In this document: positions 21,723-32,893 of the stretch, one piece after another
Numbering within the stretch: the stretch's first letter is position 1
How the letters are laid out: each line of letters opens with the position of its first letter
DNA from: Apodospora peruviana
Taxonomy: Eukaryota > Ascomycota > Sordariomycetes > Sordariales > Lasiosphaeriaceae
Assembly: GCA_033439685.1 (NCBI GenBank)
Contig: JAUEDM010000005.1
Span: forward strand, 1,922,001-1,986,000
DNA length: 64,000 bases
Reading direction: 5' to 3'
The notes under the pieces: generated by a model
Databases searched by the model: none
Told to the model about the DNA's origin: nothing
The model's input: only the letters and a program-made list of their open reading frames with translations
Translations under genes and position numbers: made by a program

Positions 21723-22964
21723 TTAAATTCCAAGTTGTCCGCTGGTATTGGGTTCGACTACATTATCCGATAGGTTTATAAGCAGCTGAGCCAGGCAGCG
21801 CTTAGTCGCGGCGTCGTCCCGAAGCACTGAAGAGAACGTGGCGTCTCGGAGCGGTTCGGGGAGACACTGTCGAAGGGCCTCGCGCGCACGGGCGTTATCA
21901 CTAAGTCTGTTCACCTGCTAGTTAGAACACGTTGACTGAAGATACGGGCAAAAAGGGGAATTACCTGAGAAAGCATCGCACAACATGCTTAAGTAGACGG
22001 GCCGTTTGCTGCTCGACCAGCTGGGCAACCATGTTGCTTAGGACAGTCCCAACAGCATAGAATCTCTCATATGTGGCGCAGATGTAGTTGAGACCGTTGT
22101 CGTCGAGCAGAATCTTTTGGACGATGAAGATGGCCACGGTTTTGCTGAGCTCTGATCCCGTCTCCATGATTCGCAGGCAGAGAGGAATGATCTCGGTGGT
22201 CAGGAGGAAGTTGATGACCTCCGTGGAGTCGTTCTTAACAAGCGCTCCGATGACGCCAAGAGAAGTCAGGCGCAGATACTCAAACGGACGACTCTTGGAC
22301 GTGGTGTTCAGAAATGGGTATAGAAATAGGGGCATATGGGCTATTTGAACATCAGCGTAGAACGGAGGGAGTTGTTTCGAACTTGGGTACCAACCGTTGA
22401 GAAATAAGCTGCGGGTCTCGTTGTGTGAGGCGACGCATTGCAGAAGAGCAAGCGCGTTGCAGACCCGGTTCGAGGCAGCTGCTGTGAGCTGTGAAGGGTT
22501 CAGGAGAGTATAGACACTAATAATTTCCTGAAGCAACGAGGTCATCACGCCTTGAAACCGGTGTTAGCTTGGCGGTGGGAGCATAGGACAGAGGCATGCG
22601 TGGCCTTACCAAAGGAATGCCATAGAATCAAAGCTAGCTCGGGTACCTGCTCCCTCTTCTTGCTGAGTTCGAGCAGCGCAGCCTCACGGGTGTTCTCGTT
22701 CAGCAAATCTGCAATGTACTGGAGCGTGCGGCGGTTGTCTTCGGACACGGTTGCGTCGAGGCTGTTGTCCTGAGCGTGAGTGACAGCCAGGGCATTGACA
22801 CTGTTGTGGGCGCCTGCTATGCGGTTGTAGTGTTGCTGCTGGGCAACATTGGCGGCGGCAGCGGCGGCTTGGGCATGGTGCTGGTGGGAGCTCTGCTGCT
22901 GCATCCAGGCCGAGTCGGCTTGCGGGTACTGGTGGTGCCCGTACACATGCGGGTTGGGCATCAT
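21723..22964 (-). CDS. RCD1: CCR4-NOT subunit CNOT9 / Rcd1 / Caf40
   Basis: CNOT9 is the armadillo-repeat subunit of the CCR4-NOT deadenylase that docks onto NOT1 and recruits RNA-binding partners. Inferred exons are 22964-22610, 22550-22395, 22340-21965 and 21906-21723, total 356 residues. Each junction restores a highly conserved run: LALILWHSFG joins VMTSLLQEIISVYTLLNP, FLN joins AHMPLFLYPFLNTTSKSRPF, and RCFLR joins LSDNARAREALRQCLPE. The core runs with no gaps to the C terminus. The N terminus (about 60 residues) is His/Gln/Ala-rich and typical of fungal members. The donor of intron 2 (GTTGGT) is weak but the frame leaves no alternative. Confidence 0.94.
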
Positions 22965-24397
22965 CTTCGAAGTAGTCCTCGCCGTGGCGGGCAGGTGGAC
23001 GCTTGGATCGGAAGTCGGTGTCGTGGGACGGAGAAGTGGCTGTGGCCGTGGTCGGCGTCGAGATCGAACTAGGTCTAGGGACCCAGGGCAGGGAGGGACT
23101 TCGGGGTGTTATCTGTCGCCAGGGATTTGACGGAGCGGCAGCGCCAAGCTGGGCGTCATGAGCAGGGTGTCGGCACCGCTTGTGTAGAGTGAGGGCAGCG
23201 GAGAGTGCGCTTCGTCTTACAGAATACAGGTAGTTGCCAGAGACAAACAGAGGAGGGGTAGAAGAGAAGGGGTTGAAGAACTTGGAAGACTGGCGAAGAG
23301 CAAATGGAAGGTCGGGTGAAAGCCGTAGCCGAAGGGTGGACGGTCGATGGCGGTTACCTTACGGAGTACGGATATGCTTTTTGAGCCGACGCACGGGCCC
23401 GCTATGGGGGTAGCTCTGCCTCTGCCTTGTATGTCCAGTGGCCGGTGCGCTCTGCGCTGTAGGCATGGCCACGCCTTTGAGTCTCCCCAGGGTGGATCTT
23501 GATTATCTGATTGGTCTGAATCGGCCCCAGCGACTTTCCGATGGTCCCACTGACCGGCCTTATCGACTCGGCCCTGCCACTTGCAGAACTGACTACAAAC
23601 GGGGCCGGGACCGACTGACAGGAGCTTGCCTTCTTTCCTTTTTTTGTGCATCGGGAGCCGTAACCGTCACCGGAGACACAAGCTGTGAACACATGGAAGC
23701 TGTCACCAACGACTGTGCGCTAGCCCGTCGTAATGTCTCCAGATGGTCGGGTACGGTCGGGTACTTGCCAACAAACTTCCGTCTGTCACAGGTGGAACAT
23801 GAGGAAGGGCACCGACTCGACAACGAGAGGTACAAAACATACAGGTTTGCGAGGGAAGCGAAGCCACCGATGATGGACAAATTCGTCGTTACAGACTTGA
23901 GCCCGTGACGAGAGAAAGATCATTTGATATAAAGGTTTGCCACGAACCCACGATATCAGGGACAAATAGGTTTCAGAGTCACGCCACCAAACAAATAAAT
24001 CACAAAGCTTCAAAAATTGAGACCAATCGCTCTTGTATTGATCACGATGCAAGCGCCAAAGCAATGCTGCAAGCAGTAGCCACCCCAGGTGCTGCTAGGT
24101 AAGGTAAGTAAAAAGCAAACTCCTTCCCCGTTACACATTACTTGTGTAATCCGTATATGCACCCATCTATACCCCTTATAATAAACGACCTTTATATTCC
24201 CACCGGAAAGTGTTCAACCAACGCTTGCCTATACGACCAACCCAAAACCAAATGATATTCCATAAAAAGACACATTATGGATACAGAAAAAGAAAAACCA
24301 AAACTCCATGAAAACAATGTCTTTTTGCCCCCCTTAACCAAAAACGCCAGCGCTTGCTTCCCAAAGATTTCCCATTCCCAAAGTTGTTCATGTTTTA
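22965..24397. other. Intergenic region upstream of CNOT9
   Basis: This spacer should hold the CNOT9 promoter and the 3' flank of the wall-protein gene. Overlapping ORFs of up to 156 codons around 23400-23900 run on both strands and show no domain or codon signal I would trust. I see no gene. Confidence 0.45.
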
Positions 24398-26535
24398 TTA
24401 CAGAAAAGCAAAGTAAAAACTCGCTATACTCCCCAACAAAATCGCCGCCAGCACCATCGCGGGCGTAGCCTCTTCCCTGCCGGCGGCGGCCTGTACGACC
24501 GGCGAGCTGGGGACGCCATTAGCGCCCGACTTGGTCGAGTTGCCGCCGTTCGATGTCGGCACCACGTTGACAGACGGCAGATTGGTGTTTGTGTCCGTGG
24601 TTGTTGTCGCCGACGACGACGGCAGCGGGAACGTGATGGAGCTCGAACCGCTGCCCACTCCCGCAATGACCCCAGACACGTCCGCGCCACCTTCACCAAT
24701 GCCGGCGGTGCCGTTGACGCCGGCCTGTTGGCCGGGCGCCTGGACCTGGACGCCAGCCGAAACCGTGATGATGCTCGTCGACAAGCTTGTGCTCACGGAC
24801 CCGTCGCTGTTTGTGACGAGGCTCGTGATGATGCTGGTCGTCGTGACGAGCGAGGATGTGGAATCCGGGGACTGGACGACGGTAGGATCCGTAGTGGCTG
24901 GTGTGGTGGTGTATGCTGCTCCTCCTTGGTTAACGGGTACCGTGAGTGTCTCCACGCATGTACTTGTCTCGACCGTCGTCGACGGAGCACCCGATTTCGT
25001 GACGGTGAGAGTGACAAGGCTTGTCCGGGTCGTCACAACGGTCGTGTACCCTCCGTTTTGTGCGTTGCATTTCGTGCAGTCTCCTCCCGTCTGGCTGGGC
25101 GGCTGCATCATTGTTGTTGACCCGCCGCCGACCGACCCCCCGGATGGGGGCACTGTTGTGGTGATGGTCGTGGTTGTGCCGTCTATCACGGTGGTAATGC
25201 AGGTTGTCTGGACAGCGCTCCCTGAGCTACCTCCCGATGGGGGGACTGTTTGGGTGATAGTCGTGCTTGTTCCGTTTATTACGGTGGTGATGGTGGTGGG
25301 CTGGACAGCGCCGCCCGAACTACCTCCGCCAGCACTGCTGCCCCCTACTCCTCCTACCTGGCCTTCTTGCCCACCAGGCGGCGTGGTCTCCGTAGGCGGC
25401 ATGGTGGTGACAGGAGGTATCAGGGTTGTCTTATCTGGCATGCACGACAGCGTTGTCGTGACAGTTTTTGTTGTCCCACCGACGACGGTTTCCAGCGTGG
25501 TTGTAATAGGGACGCCTACACCGTCTATTCTGCTCTCGCATGATCCACCCCCTCCGACAGGCTGTGTCGTGACAGCTGACGTGCACGAGGTTGCTGAAAC
25601 AGTGAGAGTCGTAGTTTGCCCATCTATTACGGTGGTGACTACGCTGTCCGTGAGAGGGCAGTCTGTCGTGACAGGTGGCGTAGAACACGGTATTGCGGTA
25701 GTGATAATCGCGGTTGTCCCATCCGTAACGGTGGTGATCACGCTCTCCGTAGCAGGGCAGGCTTCACCACTTGAGCCGCCACCTGAGCCCCCCGATCCAT
25801 CCCCGGGGCTGATCGTACTGCAGTTTAAGCCAGCATCAGGCTTGATGATCAGCCAAGTGACCGCCTTGAGCTCTCCCATGGCCGAGCTACGCCAAAAGTC
25901 CTGAAACTTGAAATCTTTCCGCTTCGAGGCGTCCTTCTCCATCTCGGGGAATTGTTTGGTATAGCAGTCCTCCATCAATAAAGGGTGCGGCTGAACGAAA
26001 AGAAGGACTATAAGCACGGTAATATCGGAGCAAGTTGAATTTGGAACCGTCATAGGGACCAGAGGATCCATGTCGGAGTCCAGGAGTGTGCTGGTGTTCT
26101 GCCTGTTGTGCAATGAAGTTTGCATCCATGATAGGTAGACAGAGTCTTGTGAGAACATCCCAGCGATGTCGACAGTGTCAGCCGTGACATCAGATGTCAT
26201 CGGAACAGAGTAGCTCAGACCAGCAGCCATGTATGTCCGGTTCGGTTTTGCATGGCTGTAGGATAATATGGGCTCTTCCGAGATATCTAGGCCAGTTGTT
26301 AGTCTCTCCCGTTGTATTCTCCTTTCCATTTTCTTTTTAAATTAGACATACCTTGTAGTTGACACTGCGTACCGGCCGTGCTGTACTTTGATTCCCCCAT
26401 CGACAAGACCAGATTATCCGCCTTGCCACTCTCTGGAATCCATCCTTGCGCTTCGTGACTCGTTGACTCGGCACCGGAAACGAAGGAGATGATGATGGCG
26501 GCCACAGAAAGTGACAATGAAATAAGAGAGCGCAT
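24398..26535 (-). CDS. Thr/Ser-rich GPI-anchored cell-wall protein
   Basis: This is a predicted secreted mucin-like wall protein. Inferred exons are 26535-26352 and 26286-24398, total 690 residues. The intron has a GTATGT donor and a GACTAAC branch site. A signal peptide (MRSLISLSLSVAAIIISFVS) is followed by about 220 residues of globular N-terminal domain with few cysteines. A long Thr/Ser/Gly-rich region comes next, built from degenerate repeats of the form T-T-V-I-D-G-T-T-T-T-I-T-T-T-V-P separated by PPSGGS-type linkers. The protein ends with a hydrophobic tail (AMVLAAILLGSIASFYFAFL) as expected for a GPI anchor. The N-terminal domain is unfamiliar to me. The start at 26535 is chosen over the in-frame 26616 ATG because it places the signal peptide at the N terminus. 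A role in adhesion or wall structure is inference. Confidence 0.8.
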
Positions 26536-29095
26536 GAGGTCGTACTCCGCGCACGGAAAAGAAAGGTTGGCAGCTTGCCTGGAGGTTAAGTTCTGGTCGT
26601 ATACTGAACCGGTCAAACTGATAGATATGCTCCCTGGAAGAGCAGTGTACTGAAATGATACCTAGTCAAAAGAAAACAAACGAGCGAGTGACGAAAGAGC
26701 GACCAAGCAGGGCCACTGCAGGGACCGATCTGAGCGATCGCGTCCACCTTAATACGACCCCGATCAACGCGTACGACATGATTTCTTACTGGAGGAGTCT
26801 TCCGATCTGAATAAAGATTTGCAAACCCAAAGCCCCGGGCCACCACTTCCGATATGTTGCAGTGAAGATTGGGCTTACTCGGACGTTTCAATGGCAGGCC
26901 AACATAGGAATCCAGGTACCGCGCGAGACGCCGAGCGGCTCTCTCAGCCACGATGGAGTTCGCAGTTAGATAGGCGTCTCACCCGCAGATGTTCCTCAGG
27001 GGTGGAGAATAGACAGAGATTCCTGATGTGGGCAGGCGAGCTCTGTTCCCCTGGGAGGAGGGGTTGTCAACCCACGACGCTGTGCCACTGAGCACCAGGC
27101 CGGCAGGAAAAGGAACTGGGAGCCGAGAGGATGGCCGGAATCCGTTTCGAGTCTGACTATTTTTGGCCGACTGACAGTCCCAATCCGAAGGACCGGAGAA
27201 GTGTCTCTTCTTTTGCTTCAAGGTCAGGAATGTACTTTATCTGCAAGAGATGCCGATTCGGAACCATTGTGTAGCTTTCTCGATCCCCTCTTCAAAATCC
27301 GGCCCCCCATTTGAAGCCGGAAGTTTTAGCTTCTTGAACCATTGAGGTTGGACAGACATTCATATCTGGGAAAGGCGGCATGCGGGTTGTCGCTGAATAG
27401 GCATGCTTACACGACACATCGGTATCTAATCCGAGGCGGCAGCATGCAACTTTCACGGCATCGAGGTCTTTCAGCAGTCAAGACCTGTTGGAGAGAGGTC
27501 CAAGTCGACCGGATCGGCTGAGGGTTAGCGCCGGCTTTGTGCTGCACATCTGACAAGAGTGTGGAGGGTTCCTCGTTCCCGTATCTTCTTGGCGTTTCAT
27601 GCCAAGACCTGTTCCAGTACCGTACAGAATAGAACGCACCGCCACAGCGAGCCGCAGCCCTACCTGACATGTGCCGGGCACCTGACAAGTGGCCTGGAGT
27701 CGACGGAGTATCAGCGCGGAACACAGCGGGCCGCCTTTGGTTGTCCAACAGGCAAATCTGAAGTTGAAAGTCCGTCCCAGGCAGACGGCGTGGGCAATCC
27801 CGCCGGCAACCACCAACAAGAGGCTCACCCACCTTATTCGCATGCATGGATTTGTACGGCGCTTACCAGCCCGATAACCTGTGGGACAAGACTTGTAGCG
27901 TGTTCCGAGTAGTGTGTCTGCCAAATGTGGTTGTACTGACAGCTCATTCGAACCCGGTTCACTCCATCACCAGTCCCGGGGACAAAATGTCGGGATGAAC
28001 ACCGCCTGAGGAAGCTGTGTCATGTCAATTGACAAGCCTCGGCTTGACTCCGCTTGTTGAAAATGGGAAGAGGTTGTGTTGTACTGCATTGCCGTAGGGA
28101 ATTGGCCCCGGGAGAGGGAAGAAATGGAGCTCAGATCAGGGTACCGTAGGTCCAGGCCAGCCTGAAGATGTTAGGTGAAGTGGATTGAAATGCTTGGCTT
28201 TGTTTGTTGGGTAGAATGGGGGTCAGACGATGGCAGTGCAGTAGCTCCTTCCCCTCCCACATCCCACTCCCCGCCGCCAAGGCATCGAGACCAAGGCAAG
28301 GCAAGAGAGCTCCATGGCCATGCTGCCTGTCTGTTTATCGTGCTTATTACCGGGTGGAATGATAACGGGACTTCATCAATCAAACCCTTTTTTTATGAAC
28401 CATTCCTGTTCATTTGCACATGGAAAAGACACCAACCACCAGTAATAATAAACCGGAGTGATAACAAAGGGTGGATCAGCAGACAGAAACGGACAACTGC
28501 GTACAGCGCCGCAACGCCACCAGCGGCGCGCGATCCCAGTGACCGCCAACAGCGCGCCAAAGAGCTGTTAGGCCCATCTAAAACAGTCCGAGCCAGAACT
28601 CCATCTCAAGTTGACAAGCCCAGCCGATTGGTGTATTACAGACCGCACGCAAGCCCAGCCTTCCAGACTACGGCATGAAACAAACAACCATATCAGCTCC
28701 TGGTTTATGTACTTGACCACACCATCACGTGGAGACACATCTGACTGGGGAATCAATGCTCTCGTGAGCCGGGTAGATCTTGGCTAGAGCAGCTGGGGTT
28801 TATGACTGGTCACATCCATCTTGCTCATCGGCTGTCCTCCCCAGTCTGCCAGTTCCCCGGTCCCCGACCTCCAGTCCTGATCGGAACGCGGCCGGGTGAG
28901 CTGCACCTCGCCATATAACATCAACTCCACACCCACGACAACCAGCCCCGATGCTTACCTGGTATGGTCTCGAAGCCGCATCCTCGAGACCTTCCTCTCT
29001 TACCCAACAGCACCCCCTCCTCCTCTTTCACTGTCGCACTCCCACATAGGTCCTAACACCCGCCTCCTTGGACTCGGTCACGGAGATACGAGATA
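26536..29095. other. Divergent intergenic region (wall protein / KHA1)
   Basis: This 2.6-kb spacer separates divergent genes and should contain both promoters. ORFs of 60-167 codons exist but are overlapping, lack domains and are read on both strands. No RNA gene, repeat or gene was recognised. Confidence 0.45.
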
Positions 29096-32000
29096 ATGGC
29101 GGCCGCTGTTTCGGACATGGTCCTAGCCATGTCTTCTTCAGTGGGCCTTGTGCGGAGGAGCAGCGGTGTGGCTGGCCAGGCTGGTGTCATAGAGGGTGCG
29201 AACCCTACTGTATTCGACCCGAAGAGCCCAATTACTCTGTTTATTATTCAGGTACGCTGTCCTTAGAGGCCTCCCTCCCCGGGCCCTTCCTCACACTCTC
29301 CGTTCCGAGTGGACACCCGCCCCGCCCTGATCTGCCGTATCCGGGTCCGGCTTTGGCCCGGTGCCGATACCTGTAATCCGGCTACTAACAATGATTCGCA
29401 CAGGCCAGCATCGTCATCATCTTCTGCCAGCTGCTGCATTGTAAGGCCCACGCTCCAAGTTACCAGGATCTGGATGCTAATCCGGACAAGATCCTCTACG
29501 ACTTATCAACCAGCCCCGGGTCATCGCCGAGGTCATCGGCGGCATCATCCTAGGTCCCTCGGTGATGATGAGGATACCGGGGTTTCAAGCTGGTAGGTCT
29601 TTCTGTCCCGTAAAGCAAGTAGTCGTTCACCAGTTCTGACACAAACTGTAGCCATCTTCCCGCCTGAGTCTATGCCCGTCTTCAACAATGTCGCAAACTT
29701 GGGCCTTATCATCTTTCTGTTCTTGGTTGCTTTAGAGGTAGGGTGTCGCCCCGGAATGGGAAAACAAACCGAAGAAGTTGATTCTGACCCGTCCGCGACG
29801 AAAATTAGGTTGACATCCGCCTATTCACCCACAATTGGAGAGCCGCTGCAAGTGTTGGCCTTGCTGGCATGATCCTCCCCTTCGGTCTGGGTTTTGCCAT
29901 TGCATGGGGCCTGTACAATGAATTTCACAACGACGGAAGCACTGTCCCCATCAGCTTCGGCGTCTACGGCCTATTCATCGGCACCGCCTTGGCCATTACT
30001 GCCTTTCCTGTTCTCTGCCGAATTCTCACCGAGCTCAAGCTGCTCCGTTCGGATGTCGGTGTCACTGTCCTAGCTGCCGGTGTCGGTAACGATGTGACAG
30101 GCTGGATTCTTCTCGCATTGTGTGTCGCTCTCGTCAACAACAGCTCCGGCCTTGCGGCTCTCTGGGCACTGCTTTCCTGTATTGGCTGGATTCTGCTTTT
30201 GACCTTCTGCGTCCGACCACCTTTCATGTGGATCTTGCGGCGAACCGGGAGCCTTCAGAACGGCCCTACACAGGGCATGGTCGCGTTGACTCTGTTGATG
30301 GTCTTGGCATCTGCCTTTTTCACTGGTAGGCTCTGACCTGCGGCTATTGCATTCGCGACATATTGCTAACATGACCCAAGGCATTATTGGCATTCATCCA
30401 ATCTTCGGCGCCTTCTTGGTCGGCTTGATTTGCCCGCATGACGGTGGTTTTGCCATCAAACTGACGGAAAAGATTGAGGATCTCATCTCAGTCCTTTTCC
30501 TGCCGCTTTATTTCGCACTATCTGGCCTGAGCACAAATCTGGGTCTTCTAAACGACGGTAAAACCTGGGCTTATGTCATTGGAGTCATTGCGTGTGCCTT
30601 CGCTGGTAAGATCATCGGAGGGACTCTCGCAGCGCGAGCCAACAAGCTCCTGTGGCGAGAAAGTCTCACCATTGGCTGCCTGATGAGTTGCAAGGGCCTG
30701 GTCGAGCTGATCGTTCTGGTAAGTGAGAATAACATTGAGCTTGCGGCCTCGAATATTGCTAATGTCAGGTAGAACATTGGTCTGCAAGCGAAAATCTTGT
30801 CGCAGAGGACCTTCACAATTTTTGTTGTCATGGCTCTGGTAAGTTTAGCTGTGACTGGTACCTCAATTTACCGTCACTAACAGTTTATAGGTTACTACTG
30901 TCACGACCACACCCCTTACAAAAGCCCTGTATCCACCCTGGTACCAGAAAAAGGTTGAAAAATGGAGACGGGGAGAAATTAACTGGGATGGCAGCCCAAC
31001 TGAGACCGAGTCGTCAACCACGACCCAGACTGAGCCAGTTGATAAGTTCAACGTGACACAGATCAGGCGTCTTTTGGTTTACCTTCGCCTCGACAGCCTT
31101 CCAAGTCTCTTCACATTTATCGCCCTACTCGGTCCGGAGGCCAAGACCACGCCAGCAAGATTGGAAGGAATTTCGGAGGAAAGTCCCGAGTCACCTAGCG
31201 TCAACGAGATTGTTATCAAGAAGAGACCGCTTGAAGTCCATGGATTGCGCCTCATCGAACTCACTGAGCGTACCTCGTCGGTCATGCACGTCACCGAGGG
31301 CGAGGCCTTCTACACGCAACGAGACCCTGTGGTCAACGCGTTCAGAGCTTTCTCTCAGCTGCACGACGTGGCGGTTTCTGGTCGCGTCGCGGTTGTTACC
31401 GAGGATTCATACGCCGAAACCCTGATGAGCCAGGCATCCGAAACATCCTCCGACTTTGCGCTCATTCCATGGAGCGAGTACGGCAGCATATCTGAAGAGC
31501 AATCGGTACCTTTTGCTGAGGAGTCAAACGACCGCTTTACTGCTCATGCCCATCTCGACTTCATGAATCAAACTCTACAAAGGGCCACGACCACATGCGA
31601 TGCCGGCATCTTCATCGACAAGGGCTTCGGTGGGATCACGAAGCCCGCCGACCAGGAAAGGCTGCAGCTCACCCGCACCACTAGTGGCATGTCCCTCCGT
31701 AGCCATCGTGAGCTTGCCACCCTGCCCATTGCAAACAAGAGTCATCACTTGTTCTTCCCCTTCTTCGGCGGCGCCGACGACCGCGCCGCGCTTCGGCTTG
31801 TGCTGCAGCTGGCCAAGAATCCCCACGTCACCGCCTCCATTGTCCACATCAACTGGTCGTCGGCGGACACTCACGACGAGGACACGGGTGAGCAATCCAA
31901 GGCTGCCGCTGCCGCTGCCAAGGTAGTTGAGGCCGACAGCGAAATCACAGCCAAGGACCTGAACATACTCGCTCTCGCACAGAGCTCTCTGCCCGCGGAA

Positions 32001-32309
32001 CTGTCGAAGCGCGTCACCTTTAGCGATGCCAACGTAATACCGGGGACGGTAATCGCCGAGACTTTGACTCTGGCGCAGCAGACGGTGGGCCAGACGGCGA
32101 AAAACGCGGGCGATATTGTCGTCCTCGGTCGGAGGCCGTCGAGGCTCGCCTCGTCTGCGGCTAGTGAGAGCGGAGGCGGCAGCAGCAGCCATCACTCGAG
32201 CTTGGACTTTGAGAAGGTTGTTGGTGTGATTGCCGAGCAGCTGATCACCAAGGGTGTGAAGGCGAGTATTTTGGTTGTTCAAGCCGGTGGCAAGGGGTTG
32301 GATATGTAG
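29096..32309 (+). CDS. KHA1: K+/H+ antiporter, KHA1-type (CPA2 family)
   Basis: This is a cation/proton exchanger of the CPA2 family, likely in an endomembrane compartment as in yeast Kha1. Inferred exons are 29096-29251, 29404-29440, 29491-29592, 29652-29737, 29809-30325, 30381-30718, 30773-30838 and 30891-32309, total 906 residues. Every junction restores family sequence: PITLFIIQ to ASIVIIFCQLLHYP, then RLINQPRVIAEVIGGIILGP, AIFPPESMPVFNNVANLGLI, VDIRLFTHNWRAAASVGLAG and NIGLQAKILSQRTFTIFVVM. The first 450 residues carry about 12 hydrophobic segments. The C-terminal half is cytosolic, with a UspA-like stretch (HHLFFPFFGGADDRAALRL). Intron 4 (29738-29808) and intron 6 end in TAG acceptors. 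Length is close to the yeast protein. Confidence 0.93.
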
Positions 32310-32893
32310 TGAAACTGGTTGCTGTCACGTTGCTTGGTTTCTTGAATACCTCTCGGTCTTGGTTACTCCGTACTATAGGTCTGTTTTGGGAGGCAGGTTG
32401 GGAATTTTTGCTTTTTTGCTATTTCCTTCTTGTTTAGTTATTGGTATATGGAGCTTGAAACATGATTCCCTGTCAGGTCAAGGTTACTGCGGCACTTTTT
32501 GGGCGTAGTCATATTGGAGGCACAAATGAAAGCGTGATGCAGGCCACGTGGACGAAGCTGATCACAAATCCGATGCTCTCTTTTCTGGGTACGCCATGAC
32601 GGTCACCATGTAGGTACCTTTAATAACATGAGCTCAGTGAGTGTGAATGAGAACGATACCCTAACTACTACCACTACCATATATACTATCTCCCAACTAA
32701 AGGGGGTTATGAACTGATGCCACAAGCTACAAGAAGAACAACAAAACAGAATGTGTGCGTTGCTCATACCCAGCCTTTCATTATCCGTCTTCTGTACGTA
32801 TCCTTTTCCCTCCCTAGATCAAAGGATTACAAATATCCAATAACTTGATACCACCCATCCAATTCATCCATTCATATATTCCAACCTTCAGTT
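32310..32893. other. Convergent 3' intergenic region
   Basis: This spacer lies between the 3' ends of KHA1 and nitrite reductase. A TAGGTACC-type motif occurs at 32611-32619. No gene is supported. Confidence 0.5.

Noticed and set aside
23438..23908. 156-codon plus-strand ORF with overlapping minus-strand frames
   Set aside because: There is no recognisable motif, and open frames on both strands suggest chance.
24531..25904. 457-codon plus-strand ORF
   Set aside because: It is antisense to the Thr-rich wall protein. Repetitive ACC/ACG Thr codons read as Val/Gly runs on the other strand and create a long chance frame.
27407..27924. Pair of overlapping minus-strand ORFs of about 147 codons
   Set aside because: Both frames are equally open with arginine-rich, domain-free products; likely non-coding spacer.
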